This document shows positions 10,704 through 23,563 of a stretch of 64,000 nt of DNA, piece after piece. Within the stretch, counting starts at the first letter, position 1, and every line of letters begins with the position of its first letter. The notes beneath the pieces were generated by a model. It saw only the letters and a list, made by a program, of their open reading frames with translations, ran no database searches and was not told the origin of the DNA. Source of the stretch: Lojkania enalia (lineage: Eukaryota > Ascomycota > Dothideomycetes > Pleosporales); assembly GCA_010094045.1 (NCBI GenBank), contig ML986583.1, positions 632,737-696,736 of the forward strand. Direction: 5' to 3'. The position numbers were made by a program, and so were the translations under genes.

Positions 10704-12545
10704 GCTGATTACTACAGGGCAAGCGATGTTAGCAGGCATGGCTTCCAACGATTGGCAGAGAAAGGGAACACCAAACCGTTCCTCGCAACTACTACTGACC
10801 TGGCTGGGTGGGATAATGTTCTGCACCATCGACGGCATCCGAGGCAGACTCGCGACGGGGGCGACACGGGGCGGCACGTCGAGGTTAGTGCGCGGTCTGA
10901 AGCAATGACAATAGGTAGCAAGTAGCGGTGCGGATGGTAGGCATGGAGCGATGGAGAGACACGGGAGTCTGGTGAGGTTTATATTCACGGTAGTGAGGTT
11001 CCTCAATTGGTGCTAAATGGGGTCAAAGCGTGGGTGTCGGCGGGCGCCTCCTACCACACACTGAGGCCCTGGGAAGGTTTACTTTGGTCCAAATGATCAA
11101 ATCCTTGTGGAGATCCAGCCTGGAATCGCATCCGCACGCGTGCGCCTCGGCACCGACTCCATGAACAGATCCGCTACAGGGGCGTATCTGGCATATCGTC
11201 CAATCGACTGGCGTCCCGGAGTGTTCTCGGCGGAGATGCCGCTTCGCAAGTGTGGCTTTGCGGTTCCTGGACGGAGAGATGCTGCAGGGTGCCTGTGGGT
11301 GCTTGTGGGTGCGCGGCAGGGTCGTGATTTTTCGCCCGCCTGAGGGCTTGCGAAAGCTGCTCGTCCGCCCTCAACGCCCTCGGCCAATGACGGTCGTCTA
11401 CAACAGTGTTTCAGCTGGCCCACAGCCCCTCCTCTACGCAATGGCGAGAATTTTCAGACGCCCATGATGAGATGCTGCAGCTCAACTTCGGCAGCAAGCG
11501 AAACTGGGGTAGTAGCGGGCTCCCCGAGGTCTGGATCGCTCTATTCTCACGCGAGGGGCCGTTGCGAACGAGCCCGCCCACACTCGCCCTCGATTGCTTT
11601 TGTCATCTACGCCTGGGCAGCGCTCAGCAGCGATTGCGAGAGCGGGAAGAATCCGACGCTGCTCTAAGTAGTCGTTCGCCGACTGTGTTGAAGAGAATGC
11701 CGCCACCGGGCGCCGGCTGCGAACTCCTTGTCGTTAGGCGCGCTATCTAGTGCGCTCCCCGGCGGCTACATACCTACCTACTGCTACAGAGGCACTATAG
11801 CGGCGTGCGGGTCTGGCTTCCCGGATCTCTTCACAACGTGCCATGTATCCGTGTTCCAGCTCGTCCCGCAGGCGACAGGCATCACTCCGCATGGCACAAT
11901 GCACATCTCTAGAGTGAGGAGCATATGACGGAGCTTCCAGCAGACGATGAGCAGATGCCTGTCGTTTTGCTTCCTTTTGGACGCCTTCATCATTCCTCGA
12001 ACAATATCCAGCTGTCGTCTCGACGGCCTACCTGGACACATACGAGATCTCCAATATGTGAAGCGCCACTGGTAATAATATCGTCGCCGACCTGCCTCCA
12101 AGCCCTTACTGCATCGGGCAGGCAATACTCTCAGACGGCAGTTTGAAGTTTAGCGATCTCCTCGTCCCCCAGCCACAGTAGGCGCTCCTCTCCAGAGTTG
12201 AAACGCGTCGCCTATCCAGCGCCCGGCTGAAGCGCACCGCCATATGCACTACCGCGCGGCGCATATCCACTGGCTACTGGACAATTGCTGCCGCCTCTGT
12301 GCCCTTCGTGACCTTAACCATGCTGTTGGGATTGTGTGATGGCTACCCGGCGAGCCACCAGAGCGGAAGCGAGGACTGACGTAACACCGAGCAAATCCAT
12401 TTTTGTCACTTTCGCCTTTTCTCCCCAAACCTCACGTCCAGTGCATCGTTATTCGGCTATTGTTTCCATTACGATATCCGACATCTCACTATTCCTCGCC
12501 GACAGCTGTCAACATGTCCTTCTCTCTAAACTCCCGCGTCAAGGC
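10704..12545. other. Long intergenic region, mostly GC-rich
   Basis: Shared upstream region of the divergent hypothetical gene (minus) and the aldo-keto reductase (plus). It probably includes a leader intron of the minus-strand gene near 10704-10800. Open frames at 11097-11441, 11406-11750 and 11784-12125 overlap on both strands, have Arg/Pro/Ser-rich text and no recognisable domain; I take them as chance frames in GC-rich DNA. Confidence 0.45.
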
Positions 12546-13752
12546 ATGTCTTACAACCGTTTCACAGAGTGCGCCAGCATTGACCCATTACAGCTCAATA
12601 ATGGTCTCTCCATGCCCGCAATCCACCTTGGAGTCTATCTTGCATCCGGTCATGAGGCCTCCAAATCGGTACGCTGGGCCTTAGAGGTATGCCGCTCTGT
12701 TTCCGTCCCCCCACTAGTTCGTGACAGGTAACTCAGTCAGCAGACTGGATATCGAGGGTAAGTCAATCTTTCAGTTCTTCAGTAGAACAAATAATGAAGA
12801 GCTGGGTCCAACAGTATCGACTCAGCCCAAATGTATCACAATGAGAAGGAATCGGGGCAAGCTATCCTGGACTTCTTGTCTAGTGACACCAATACGAACT
12901 CTCTACAGCGAGAGGACATCCACTTCACCTCCAAGCTCGCATCAAACTCGGCATACGACACGGCGCGGAAGGCTATCAAAAGATCTGTGGAAGAATGTGG
13001 ACTAGGATACATTGACTTGTTTCTCCTGCATTCGCCATATGGTGGCAAGAAAGCCCGGCTTGAGAGCTGGCGTGCAATTGAAGATGCAATTGACGATGGC
13101 GAAATTAAAATCGGTGGAGTCAGCAATTATGGAGTTAAACACGTAAGTCTCCCTGCATTACGTTGCGGCTGGTTAAATCTATATATTTGCCACGGTGCTT
13201 AAGTCGGTGTTGCTCGCTGATTGGCTGTAAGAAGCCAGCTGAATGATTGCAGCTCCAAGAACTCTTGCAGTCGAAGCCCAGGATTTTGCCTGCAGTAAAC
13301 CAAATAGAGGTGCATCCCTTCAACACCAGGAGCGACATAACTTCCTTTTGTCAAGAAAATGGGATTGTCGTCGAAGCGTACGCTCCCCTTGTACGGGCAA
13401 TGCGCATGAAACACCCGACTATTACGTCCCTGTCAAAGAAATATTCATGTACGCCAGGCCAGCTTCTTGTTAGATGGAGCTTGCAACAAGGCTATGTGCC
13501 TTTGCCGAAGAGTGTGAAGAAGGAAAGGATTGCCGAAAACGCGAACATTGGAGACTTCGCAATCGACGATGACGACATGAAGGTAATGGATTCGCTAGAT
13601 GAGTACCTCGTGACAGGTACGTCTACAGCCTCCTATTCCAATACGTTTACTACGAGAAACCCACCCCCCCGCGACGTTGGCGTGCAAAATTTTTCTCTGC
13701 GAGACTGTCCTGCTGATTGTCGACAGATTGGGACCCGACGAACTGCCCATGA
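12546..13752 (+). CDS. Aldo-keto reductase
   Basis: An NADPH-dependent oxidoreductase with a TIM-barrel fold, 290 residues. Five exons (12546-12686, 12744-12757, 12815-13142, 13253-13616, 13727-13752) join in frame. Exon 2 is a 14-base microexon, needed to build the [14 protein letters not shown] motif. The catalytic tetrad is complete: Asp54, Tyr59, Lys92 (FTSKL) and His124 (LLHSP). Coenzyme-site motifs VSNYGV and [14 protein letters not shown] are present. The last exon codes for only about eight residues, ending DWDPTNCP, a common AKR C-terminus. It resembles the AKR3/AKR5-like fungal reductases that act on aldehydes, ketoesters or sugars; the substrate is unknown. The ATG at 12546 gives a normal N-terminus; the frame is also open further upstream to 12336. 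Confidence 0.9.
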
Positions 13753-14564
13753 GCAGACTACTGCCCACGGGGGTGACTGTGGACTGTGGAGGAGTTTTTC
13801 AAAGTCGCGCGTGGGGGTACATGTTCAGCCGCTGATGGTGGGCAGACGCCCAGGTGTTTGTGTGCCTGGAATGGCCGTGCTTCATAGGGCTGTAACCGAT
13901 GCAATGGTTCTATGAGCAGAGAAAATTTGACTGCTGTGCTTTGCTTAGGAGGCTGAGCTACCCTGTCCTGCAATATTGGCTGGATGAAGGCGAATAAAAA
14001 GCCACACCTCCGCGGGGGAGCCTGGCTCGTGCGCAAAACCTTCCCATTTCCTATTTTCTCCCCCCACCAGCGCCAGAAAAGGCCAACCGACCGAAGTCGG
14101 AATGACCCCGAACAATTAGTTAATGTGCATGCCCGCCGCTGGTGCTGCACCCAGCCAAGAGGCCCGTTGCCGACGCGAGCCCGCGCCCGTCACGTGTCAG
14201 GGTCTGGCCCCGCTCTCCCATTCGTTGGAAGCCTTATCAGCGACTGCTCGACAGCACGGAATGCATACAGAAAATCTGGACGTCGTTCCTCATGCAGCCA
14301 TTGACCACTAGCTGCCCAGCCTAGGGTCTGTCATTGGATGGGATGACGTTGAAGCTGCTGTCCGCGTAACTTTTCTTTTCACTGCTTCTCTGCTGGGAGC
14401 TCCAGTACCCCGCCGGAAGTAGGCTGGACTCTTGAGTATTTATACGGCCCATTGCTCCTTCTTTGCCCCCTCAAGAAACAGCTCTCCCATATCTCCAGCA
14501 CTGCCTTTCCAATCTCCAAAGCCACCTTTTTCCTTTGGATCCAAACCCTCATACTCAATAAACA
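13753..14564 (+). promoter_or_regulatory. Promoter region of NADP-glutamate dehydrogenase gene
   Basis: About 800 bases separate the AKR stop from the GDH start. A TATA-like TATTTATA lies at 14437-14444, about 120 bases before the ATG. A TTATCA at 14234-14239 reads TGATAA on the other strand, matching the core bound by AreA/NIT2-type GATA nitrogen regulators, which are known to control this gene in fungi. A pyrimidine-rich leader precedes the ATG. Only the sequence matches are observed; control is inferred. Confidence 0.45.
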
Positions 14565-16122
<1,558 letters not shown>

Positions 16123-17144
16123 ATTGCTTGACAGATTGCTTCGGTGCGCTATCTGTCTGTGTATATCTATGATACCTCAGAGTAAAGTTGGAAAGCGTGG
16201 CGGGATCACACGTTCACTTAATACCCTGGGGGAGTCGGCTTGGTGCAACTATTTGTATATACTAATACCTCATGAATACACGGGTCACGACATATGTACT
16301 TTTTTTTTTTTTTCTGCATGGTTTGGTCGTTTACAGCAATTTGAGATAAGGGTCCGTCGGGTCCAGGACACTGATTTACTCCGATCCATCCCGTCGCCAA
16401 CCCTTCAGATCTGGGAAGCCTGGGATTCCGAGATAAGCTCCGATAGCTCAACACAAGCTAGTCCCGGACCAACGACGCCACTATCACTCTCACCATCCAT
16501 CAAACCGCAAGCGTCACCCATATATCATACAGACACCTAGCCTGCCATACAAACTAAACCCCCGAAACCCACGAAAACGAACTCAAAAAAAAGCAAAAAT
16601 GAACCTCCTTAGCTGCCAAAATAAATACCTCATCAATTATAATGAGTCCAAATATTATGTCACAGGACCGCCACGTTCCAGGGTCCCGTCCGATCAGCGC
16701 TAGTCGGCGATCCGATCGCGTGCGCGAATCGAGTAATAGGTTTCTCGGCTTTTCCCCGCGGCGATGACTGCTCCGTATCCGTGGGTGGGGAAAGTGCGAG
16801 GTCGGAGGGTATTCGGAGCGGGAATTGGGGATTTCGTGGGGAATGGTTCTGGATTTGAGGTTTGGAATATTTTAGGATTGGGATGGGGTGACGAGTGCGT
16901 TGAGTTGTTTTACATGGTACAGATAGTTTTAAGGAGGTGGAACGGTGGGAGGATAGCCTAGAAGATTTTTGTAAGCGCTTCGCCGCCGGGTCGGCGTGAG
17001 ACAGTTTTTAGAGGATTGGAACGAATGGATTGCTTCTGGAACGTGTGAATGTGCGGATCAGCGAAAATTATTGGTGCGACATGTATGAAGAGTTGGGTCT
17101 AGAGTCGTGTGTCTTGCTTCGGAAATGTGGGATATGGTACGCAT
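16123..17144. other. Intergenic between convergent genes, with a T14 run
   Basis: 3' flanks of GDH (plus) and the STAND-type N-domain gene (minus). A run of 14 T lies at 16300-16313. The open frame 16109-16540 has no recognisable domain. Nothing else was seen. Confidence 0.5.
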
Positions 17145-20000
17145 CTAGTGTTCCTCGACATGCAGAGTAGTCCATTCTGAGAGCAGATCATCAACTTCTA
17201 CGTCTGTGACCTCTATCGGTCCTCTCATGTCTGCATTCGTGGATACTGTGTTGTGGTAGGATGGTTCCGCCGGGCCTGTGGATCCGCTATCATCAGGACC
17301 GGTCAGAGTCGGTTCGCGGTAGTAGTCGTCGTAAAGACCTGAGCTAAATTGGCTACTGAATTCGTCTTCGTGGATATTGACGCGGGACTCCTCAGCTGAC
17401 GAGGAACTCCTAGTCATTGGCAGAGGCGGTATAGGTATGTCGCCCATGCTTCTCGTCCTTTCTTCAGTTTTCTTACGATTATTCCTTCTAGAGTTCTCTG
17501 TAAACCCCTGCTGTCGCCCTTCCTCGTCCGTAACTATGTGATCAACTGCAACTTCTACGGGGATGTCGGATGAGAATGGGGATGCGCCATGTTGCACTCT
17601 CAGAGGAGGGTAACGCCGTTGGTGTCGAGATGTGCTGCGACTCGCTCTATCGCGCTCGCTGTGCAAAGATCTAGCATCTAGATACGCTGAAGGAAGTCGA
17701 GATGTACGCTTAGCAGCTCTAGGGGCGAGCTGATTGAGGGAGTCTCCGCTACCCTGGTTATGCTGCCGATAAAACTCGGCGTCGTCCGTGGCAGCCTCCT
17801 CGCCATAGTAGGAAACAATCGGGGCGCGGGGGAAAACATTTTTCCTTTGACTTTCAAATTCTCCTTTGACTGCCCGTTCCTCTCGGAGCTGAGCTTCCCA
17901 TCGTTGCTCAAGCAAATCCGGATTGCGCACATCTCTACGACCACGCCTAGTTCGGAACCTATTGGGTGTAATTTCTTCCGTCGTATCATCGAGGAAGTCT
18001 TCATCCCGAAAACTTCCTCTCCCTCGGCGTGTTTCGAGTCGAGGGTGTTGGGTCATAACACCCGGGTCAGTGCGTGGAGAGCTTGAGTTGTAAAGCGTTA
18101 TATTGGGCGCGGGAGAGTGGCCTTGAGAACGTGTACGGTGAAGGCCGAGCTGGTAAAATTCATAGCCTTCCAAATATGGCGCATGGCTTCTTAGGGTATT
18201 TTTACTTGCATTTCTTTTAGGTGTAGGTCTTCTATGAGGCGGCTCTCGCTCGACATATATGGTAGGAGCATGAGGCTGGTGCGGCAGCGGGGACCGCCGC
18301 CGGGCTGTATCCCTCTCACGTTGAATAGCGTGTACTCGTGATGCTGAATGGCCAAACTCTTGGTCAGATTCGTCACCTTCAACGGAAGATCCGGGGCTCC
18401 AAGATTGGAATCTGTCTGAAGATTGTGCTGGCTCTGTGGAAGGTTCTGATTGCTTCTCGAGCCGTTGCCGGTTGTGCTCAATATCAAGCCGTAGCATAGC
18501 CTGTTGAAGTGTCCGCTTTTCTTTTTTTATTTCTTCTCTATTTCTGGCGCTTAGGTTCCTTTTCGCCAGCATCTCGTTCATGAAGGCTATTTCCTCCTGC
18601 AGTGCCGTACTCTTCCTGGCGTACGTGGTCAGCTTGCCATTGAAACCTAATATCGCTTCCTCCTTCCCTAAAATCCTGGAACTTTCCTCAGACGGACTGG
18701 AATTTCTCCTTCGCCGAGTTCGTCCCTTAGGGGTAATCGCCGACCCCTCAACCCGCCAGTTCTCATAACCGTGCTCCTCTGCAATGGAACCTGGATCATT
18801 CGCAATTTCATTCCCCCTCTTCTTCAATTCTTGCATAATCTTCTCCTGTTCTGCCTTTCTTGCTTCCTCTCTTGCCTGAGTAAGAGCACTTCTAGCATCC
18901 GATTCTGTCCGCCGCCGAAGGGATATCTCAGCTGGGGAATTGCTTTGTTTTAACAAGCGTGTCTCATCAGCCTGTAGGGTTGAGTCCATGAAGCTATTGA
19001 CTGCTGCACTTAATTCCCTCTTTATCTTTGACTTGACGTTATCTTTGAAAGATTTAGAACTTCCAAGTAGTACTTCATCGAGGTGCCCTCGAGCACGAAA
19101 GTACGACCCAACAAGGCTCTGTTGGCGTTCTGAAGAATCGGCTCCCTCCGGTCCATGTGACAGCTCCCTTTGCAATACCTCGATATCCTTCAACAGATTC
19201 TGAACATGATGAACACATGCTTTTAGGCTTTCCGCCGTGATGGTCGAGCTAATGGATGAGGCGAACATGGCTAGGTCCTTGACGGATTCGGGTTGATCAA
19301 CTGGATCATCATTGTCGTCATCCTTGCTGTTGCAATTAGCAGGTTAGCTTTAAATAGGACGAACAGTGACATACCCCGCAAGCGTACTCCCTTGGCTCAT
19401 GCTGTAGTTCCTTAAAGACTCTTCATAGCGTTTCGTCGACTCCTTCTTACTTAAAATCAAAGCTTTGATCTGCTCGCGCTGAGCAGCTTCTGCCTCATGG
19501 TCAAGCTTCCTGTGATATCTCGTGAGAATTATACCGTTTTACTTAGATGAGATAACTAATAGCGCATACCGTGAAGCAACGTGATGTGCATGTGTCAAAA
19601 CTTGCATTAGCAACTGTAGCGTACTTTTCATTTTATCAATGTGGCTTCGAAGTAAGTCTATTTTAGACTCTCTAAATGGTAGCATCAACCTGCCCATCTT
19701 GCTCTTTTTGCTCTTCTTAAGCTCTGCTTCCAGTTCCATGAACATTGCGGAACACTCCTGAACCGTCTCATCAGCCGTCTTAAGAGCACTTTTGGAGAGC
19801 AAAGCCGAACTTTCATCTTGTTTGAAGATCTGCGCTAACTCATCTATCACGAAGGATGTAAGTTCGACTTCTCTGGCGATATCCTTGAGGCGCCGATCAG
19901 CCGATGCCACGGTTTCCGCATATTGATAAAGTGTTTGAGAGAGTTTTAGCCCCGCACCTGCGACCTGGATGACTGAGGCAATAAGGCCAATCTCTGCCAT
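17145..20000 (-). CDS. Fungal STAND-type N-terminal helical domain protein with long coiled/disordered tail
   Basis: Three exons on the minus strand (20000-19570, 19509-19375, 19326-17145) join in frame to 915 residues. Residues 1 to about 145, starting MAEIGLIASVIQVAGAGLKLSQTLYQYAET, look like the helical N-terminal domain found at the front of fungal NLR/STAND receptors (HeLo-like or PigL_N-type), with an amphipathic first helix and long charged helices. No NACHT/NB-ARC P-loop, ankyrin, WD or TPR repeat follows. Instead there is a coiled-coil region rich in Glu/Lys/Arg (about 230-460), then a long Ser/Arg/Pro-rich, probably disordered region with an acidic C-terminus (DVEVDDLLSEWTTLHVEEH). 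Function unknown; related N-domains act in incompatibility or cell death, but that cannot be assumed here. It is head to head with the poly-Thr protein gene. Confidence 0.8.
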
Positions 20001-20714
20001 TTGACCTCATGAGAGCAGTCTAAATCAAGGATTGGTGCGAGTATCAATTTAATTTCTGGGTTTCAGGAATGGGAAGGTTGGAAGGCGCATTTGGAAGCTC
20101 ATCCTCGGGGACTCGTGAGGCAGAAACTTCAGCCGCTCGGCGGGTGGCTCTATTCGGCAATGCTGCTGTCTTGGCTCGATGGAACTAGACAATGCCGGCC
20201 CATGTAAGATATTCGACAAAGAACAATGAGCTCGTGGTTAGTAAAACTCCTATGTTAGTTCTCAATATCCTGGAAATCATAAGACCCTCCTGTTTTGTAG
20301 TGAGAAGTGTACTGTGCAATCTTAGCTCGGACAGAATCGAACCAAAGCCAAGAGACCCAGCATCTATTCTACTGTGCAGTGCCAAGCTATGTTGGGCGAG
20401 GCGGCCCCAATTTAGTCAAGGACGTGTACGCTTACGACGGAGCGTCTGACACCGATTTCGTCCGCCAATCCACACGAAGCAAGTATCCAAACCCTGCTTC
20501 TCCAAAAGCCCAGAACCTGCGAGCTCATGGATCGACACGCTTTCCAACTACTATTGGGTGAAACGCGAACCAGCTTCAGCCACATCATGCGCCACATTCA
20601 GCATGACATCACTCAGCCCGAAACCTAGTTTATGGCAGCCAGCCCGACTCTTCGTCGAGTGCCTGTCTCTAATTGATTCCCTTCGCAGAGCCCTTGCCGA
20701 TTGAATTGTATATT
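20001..20714. other. Divergent intergenic region
   Basis: About 700 bases between the divergent STAND-type N-domain gene and the poly-Thr protein gene; must contain both promoters. Open frames on both strands overlap each other and have no domain. The downstream frame remains open to an alternative ATG at 20673. Confidence 0.5.
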
Positions 20715-22288
20715 ATGCAGAACGTACCACGACAGAGCAGCAAGCTCGTAAAAAGAAGACCTGTTCCATCACCAAATCGAGAACAACGCCAGTCTGAGAA
20801 TCGCACATCTGAGAACGTCCCTGCTGTGCCCCCGCTAAGTGCACAAGAAGCAAACAGGCCCTCTTCCGCCATGCCCTCGAACAATACCTCCTCTCCTGAG
20901 AAGGAGAAGAAATCGAAATGGCGGCTTTCCAATCCATTCCACCCAAGGGCTAAGGAGCGGAGGGAACATCAGGAGTCTACTGGGGATTCGGCATACTGGA
21001 GTAGCGAAACGACCGCAAATTCCCGGTCCGACCTTAACAGTAGCGAGATGCCTAGTTTCTCAAGCATAGATAGACGTCCCTCCCAGCGTCCAATTAGCGG
21101 GGACTCGTCTCCGCAGGACCAGTTAAGACCACCACCGATCAATGCTCAAGCGCCGACGACGAACATCACTCCTCCCACACCTCCCACGCAGGGTTCCCAT
21201 GCACCTGAGACACATTCCACAAATCGTCCCGCGGACCGAGACAATGTATCCAAGGAAACCTACCAAGATGGCAATAGAGTTGTTACAACAACGACGACTA
21301 CGACTACGACGACCACAACGACATCTGGCCCAGGAGGCAGCACAACAGTTAAAAAGCCTAATGATGAACACCAGAATGGCTCCCCTCAGGCTAGCATCAC
21401 CAGTACTTCTGGACCAAGCCCTCCTTCTCCTGCACCTCCTCTTTCTGGGGCCAGCCAACAGCAGGCTCCTAATCAATCTTCTAGTAATACACGCCCATCC
21501 CCACCAATACCAAATAAAAGCAACATGAGAGAGAGAGTCGAATTAGATTCTATTTCACCAGCAGTAGAGCAACCTAATCCGATGATCTCTCCTGTTAGTC
21601 CTTCGAGTCCCAACCGGGCTAACTTTTCTTACCCTTCCCGGACACCCCCAGCGGGCGTCCCCCGGCATGTTCCATTACAACAACTCTCAGATCACAACAC
21701 TGGAAATTATGTAAGAGAACATCAAGAGTTTGATCAAGGAGGATACGGGAGCTCCTATGGTGACGGACAGCACCCATCGCCCCCGGATACAAGATATATG
21801 CATCAGCAATCCGAGGCTAGGCAGAAGCCTTCAACTCTTGCGAATTTGAAGACAGCTGCGGCTGGTATACATGTAAGTCGAACTCTAATGTCTCGAATTC
21901 TGGTTGTTAATATAGTCTATAAAACTAGGGCGCCGGAGAGACTCTACGCGGAACTCTTAATTCCTCTGTTGATAGGCATTTTGCCCCACCAAACTCCACA
22001 ATTCATTCTAAAAATCAAGCTACTGTTGATGCAGGCAGATCAGAGATCGAAACAGGTCAATTTGCTCACTATCAATCCCCAGGCGCCCACCTCACTCAAG
22101 CCGAAAATCAATATTCAAATACGAATATAGGTTACAGTGCTAACGTTGCTGGCCCCCATGGTCCAGTTCCACAGAGCGAAGCGCAAAATGGGGGGAAATT
22201 AGGTAGTCTTATGAAGAAAATGAAGGAAGGGCCAATGGCTTCTGATAAGAGTGTGGGGAGGGGCAAGATGAAAGCTATAAACGAGTAA
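20715..22288 (+). CDS. Conserved fungal disordered protein with poly-threonine tract
   Basis: Two exons (20715-21872 and 21929-22288, phase-0 intron GTAAGT...ACTAG) give 505 residues; starting at the in-frame ATG 20673 would add 14. The protein is Pro/Ser/Asn/Gln-rich. Landmarks are a basic WRLSNPFHPRAKERREH segment near residue 75, a run of 13 Thr after NRVV (about residue 190), many Pro-rich stretches, and a C-terminal LKTAAAGIHGAGETLRGTLN segment (about 378-397, spanning the splice) that looks like a short conserved helix. The tail is Lys/Gly-rich (GKLGSLMKKMKEG, GRGKMKAINE). Similar Thr-tract proteins with a GAGETLRG-type motif occur in other ascomycetes from memory; no function is known to me. 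Downstream of the intron the second exon would be missed by simple ORF calling. Confidence 0.75.
21285..21323 (+). repeat. In-frame ACN trinucleotide tract encoding 13 Thr
   Basis: Thirteen consecutive ACN codons (mixed ACA, ACG, ACT, ACC) code for threonine. The mixed codons suggest selection on the amino acid run rather than a fresh microsatellite. Confidence 0.85.
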
Positions 22289-23563
22289 CTGTGGTTTAAC
22301 CCAAGCGTAACTTCGAGTCATCAACGTTGTAGCGTATAATAATGACTAGATAAATACCTTGCTTAATACGAAGGCATAGGTTAACCGAGATGTTAGTTGT
22401 AGGTTTATCACGATTTGAATTTAAATCTATACCCTCAGTTCGAGGTCTCTTGTTTAGTTTCAACGCATGGAATAATCCGAACCATGTGTAAAAATGGACG
22501 TTATTTAAATCTACGGCTCGGAAATACCGGCCTTCATAAACTATCCGGCCATTCCTTTCCATTTTAAAGTAACGTCATGAATTGAGTATCATAGCTCGTT
22601 CTTGAGACCGTTATATTTGGCGTCTGTGTGAAATTATGCTCCTTGGTTTGTTCGATAGGGGAGCATTCTATTCGAGACCTGAATTAGTTACCAACGGCGG
22701 AAGAGATGCATTAATTTCGCTATTCGGATTCCGTTCGTCGTTCAGGATATCGTATACACTCCCAATTAGGGTCATAGGATTCCTTGAAAGTAAGATACTA
22801 CCAAGCACGAATGATGGCTGAGTCTCTCGATGGTCCTAAAAAGAGAGGTTATGGACCCACCCTCAAAGGTCAGCTCTGGTGCCCAAATTGGCGGCTAATT
22901 CGTGCGCGCATCGGTTCGCCAGCAAAACTGCCACTTCTTTAAATTATGCGGACTTGGCAACCGGATGAGAGACCTGGAGACGGACTTAAGTCATGTGGGA
23001 GAAAGCATTAATATGATGGGTGACCAACTTCACAAGTGTAAGTGACACTAAATACATCGAACTAGAGTCGCAAAGTATGCTTGGCGAGAATTACTAGTGA
23101 TGTTCCTTGGTTCGACAATGCTTGGCGGTCAGATATATTGCGCTTCCCCTCTCCGGAGGTAAGACCGTCGTGCATATCCGAACTCATGTTGACGATCCAG
23201 GTACCAATCCATCGGAAATTTTGATAAAAACCAATGGATGTATCCGAAGACGCCACCTTCTATATAGAGATTTACATTCAAGCCGCTAGGATGAGGTTGC
23301 CCATTCAATCTCGTCGTTGTGCATGTGTGCCTTAGTGTTGTTGAACCCTGCGTACGTTTGTCTTGGTGCCAACGCCTGGTATGGGAAACCACAAGTATAA
23401 AAGGCTTGTAAGCTATCTTATTGTTGATGGAAAATCAGACATCAGTTTACACCCTAATCTCAGCAGTCTTTCAAATATTCCGCGTTGTATTCCTCCCGAC
23501 TCCCGACTCCCAAAGTTCAAAGTCTAGCTTTTAGTCTCAAGTTCTAAGCTGCAGAGCACTAAA
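22289..23563. other. AT-rich intergenic region upstream of GMC oxidoreductase
   Basis: No gene is recognised between 22289 and about 23390; short open frames on both strands lack domains. The right end is the promoter of the GMC gene. Confidence 0.5.
23396..23403 (+). promoter_or_regulatory. TATA box of GMC oxidoreductase gene
   Basis: TATAAAAG, a near-consensus TATA element, about 160 bases upstream of the ATG at 23564. This suggests a regulated, inducible promoter. Confidence 0.55.

Noticed and set aside
10567..10908. Plus-strand 113-codon frame
   Set aside because: Antisense shadow of the minus-strand hypothetical gene and its leader.
11097..12146. Overlapping open frames on both strands of a GC-rich intergenic region
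   Set aside because: No domain, no splice partners, and both strands open, as expected of GC-rich noncoding DNA.
20307..20449. Possible tRNA because of a TTCGATTC-like T-loop on the minus strand near 20330
   Set aside because: No acceptor stem, D-arm or anticodon arm could be fitted around it.
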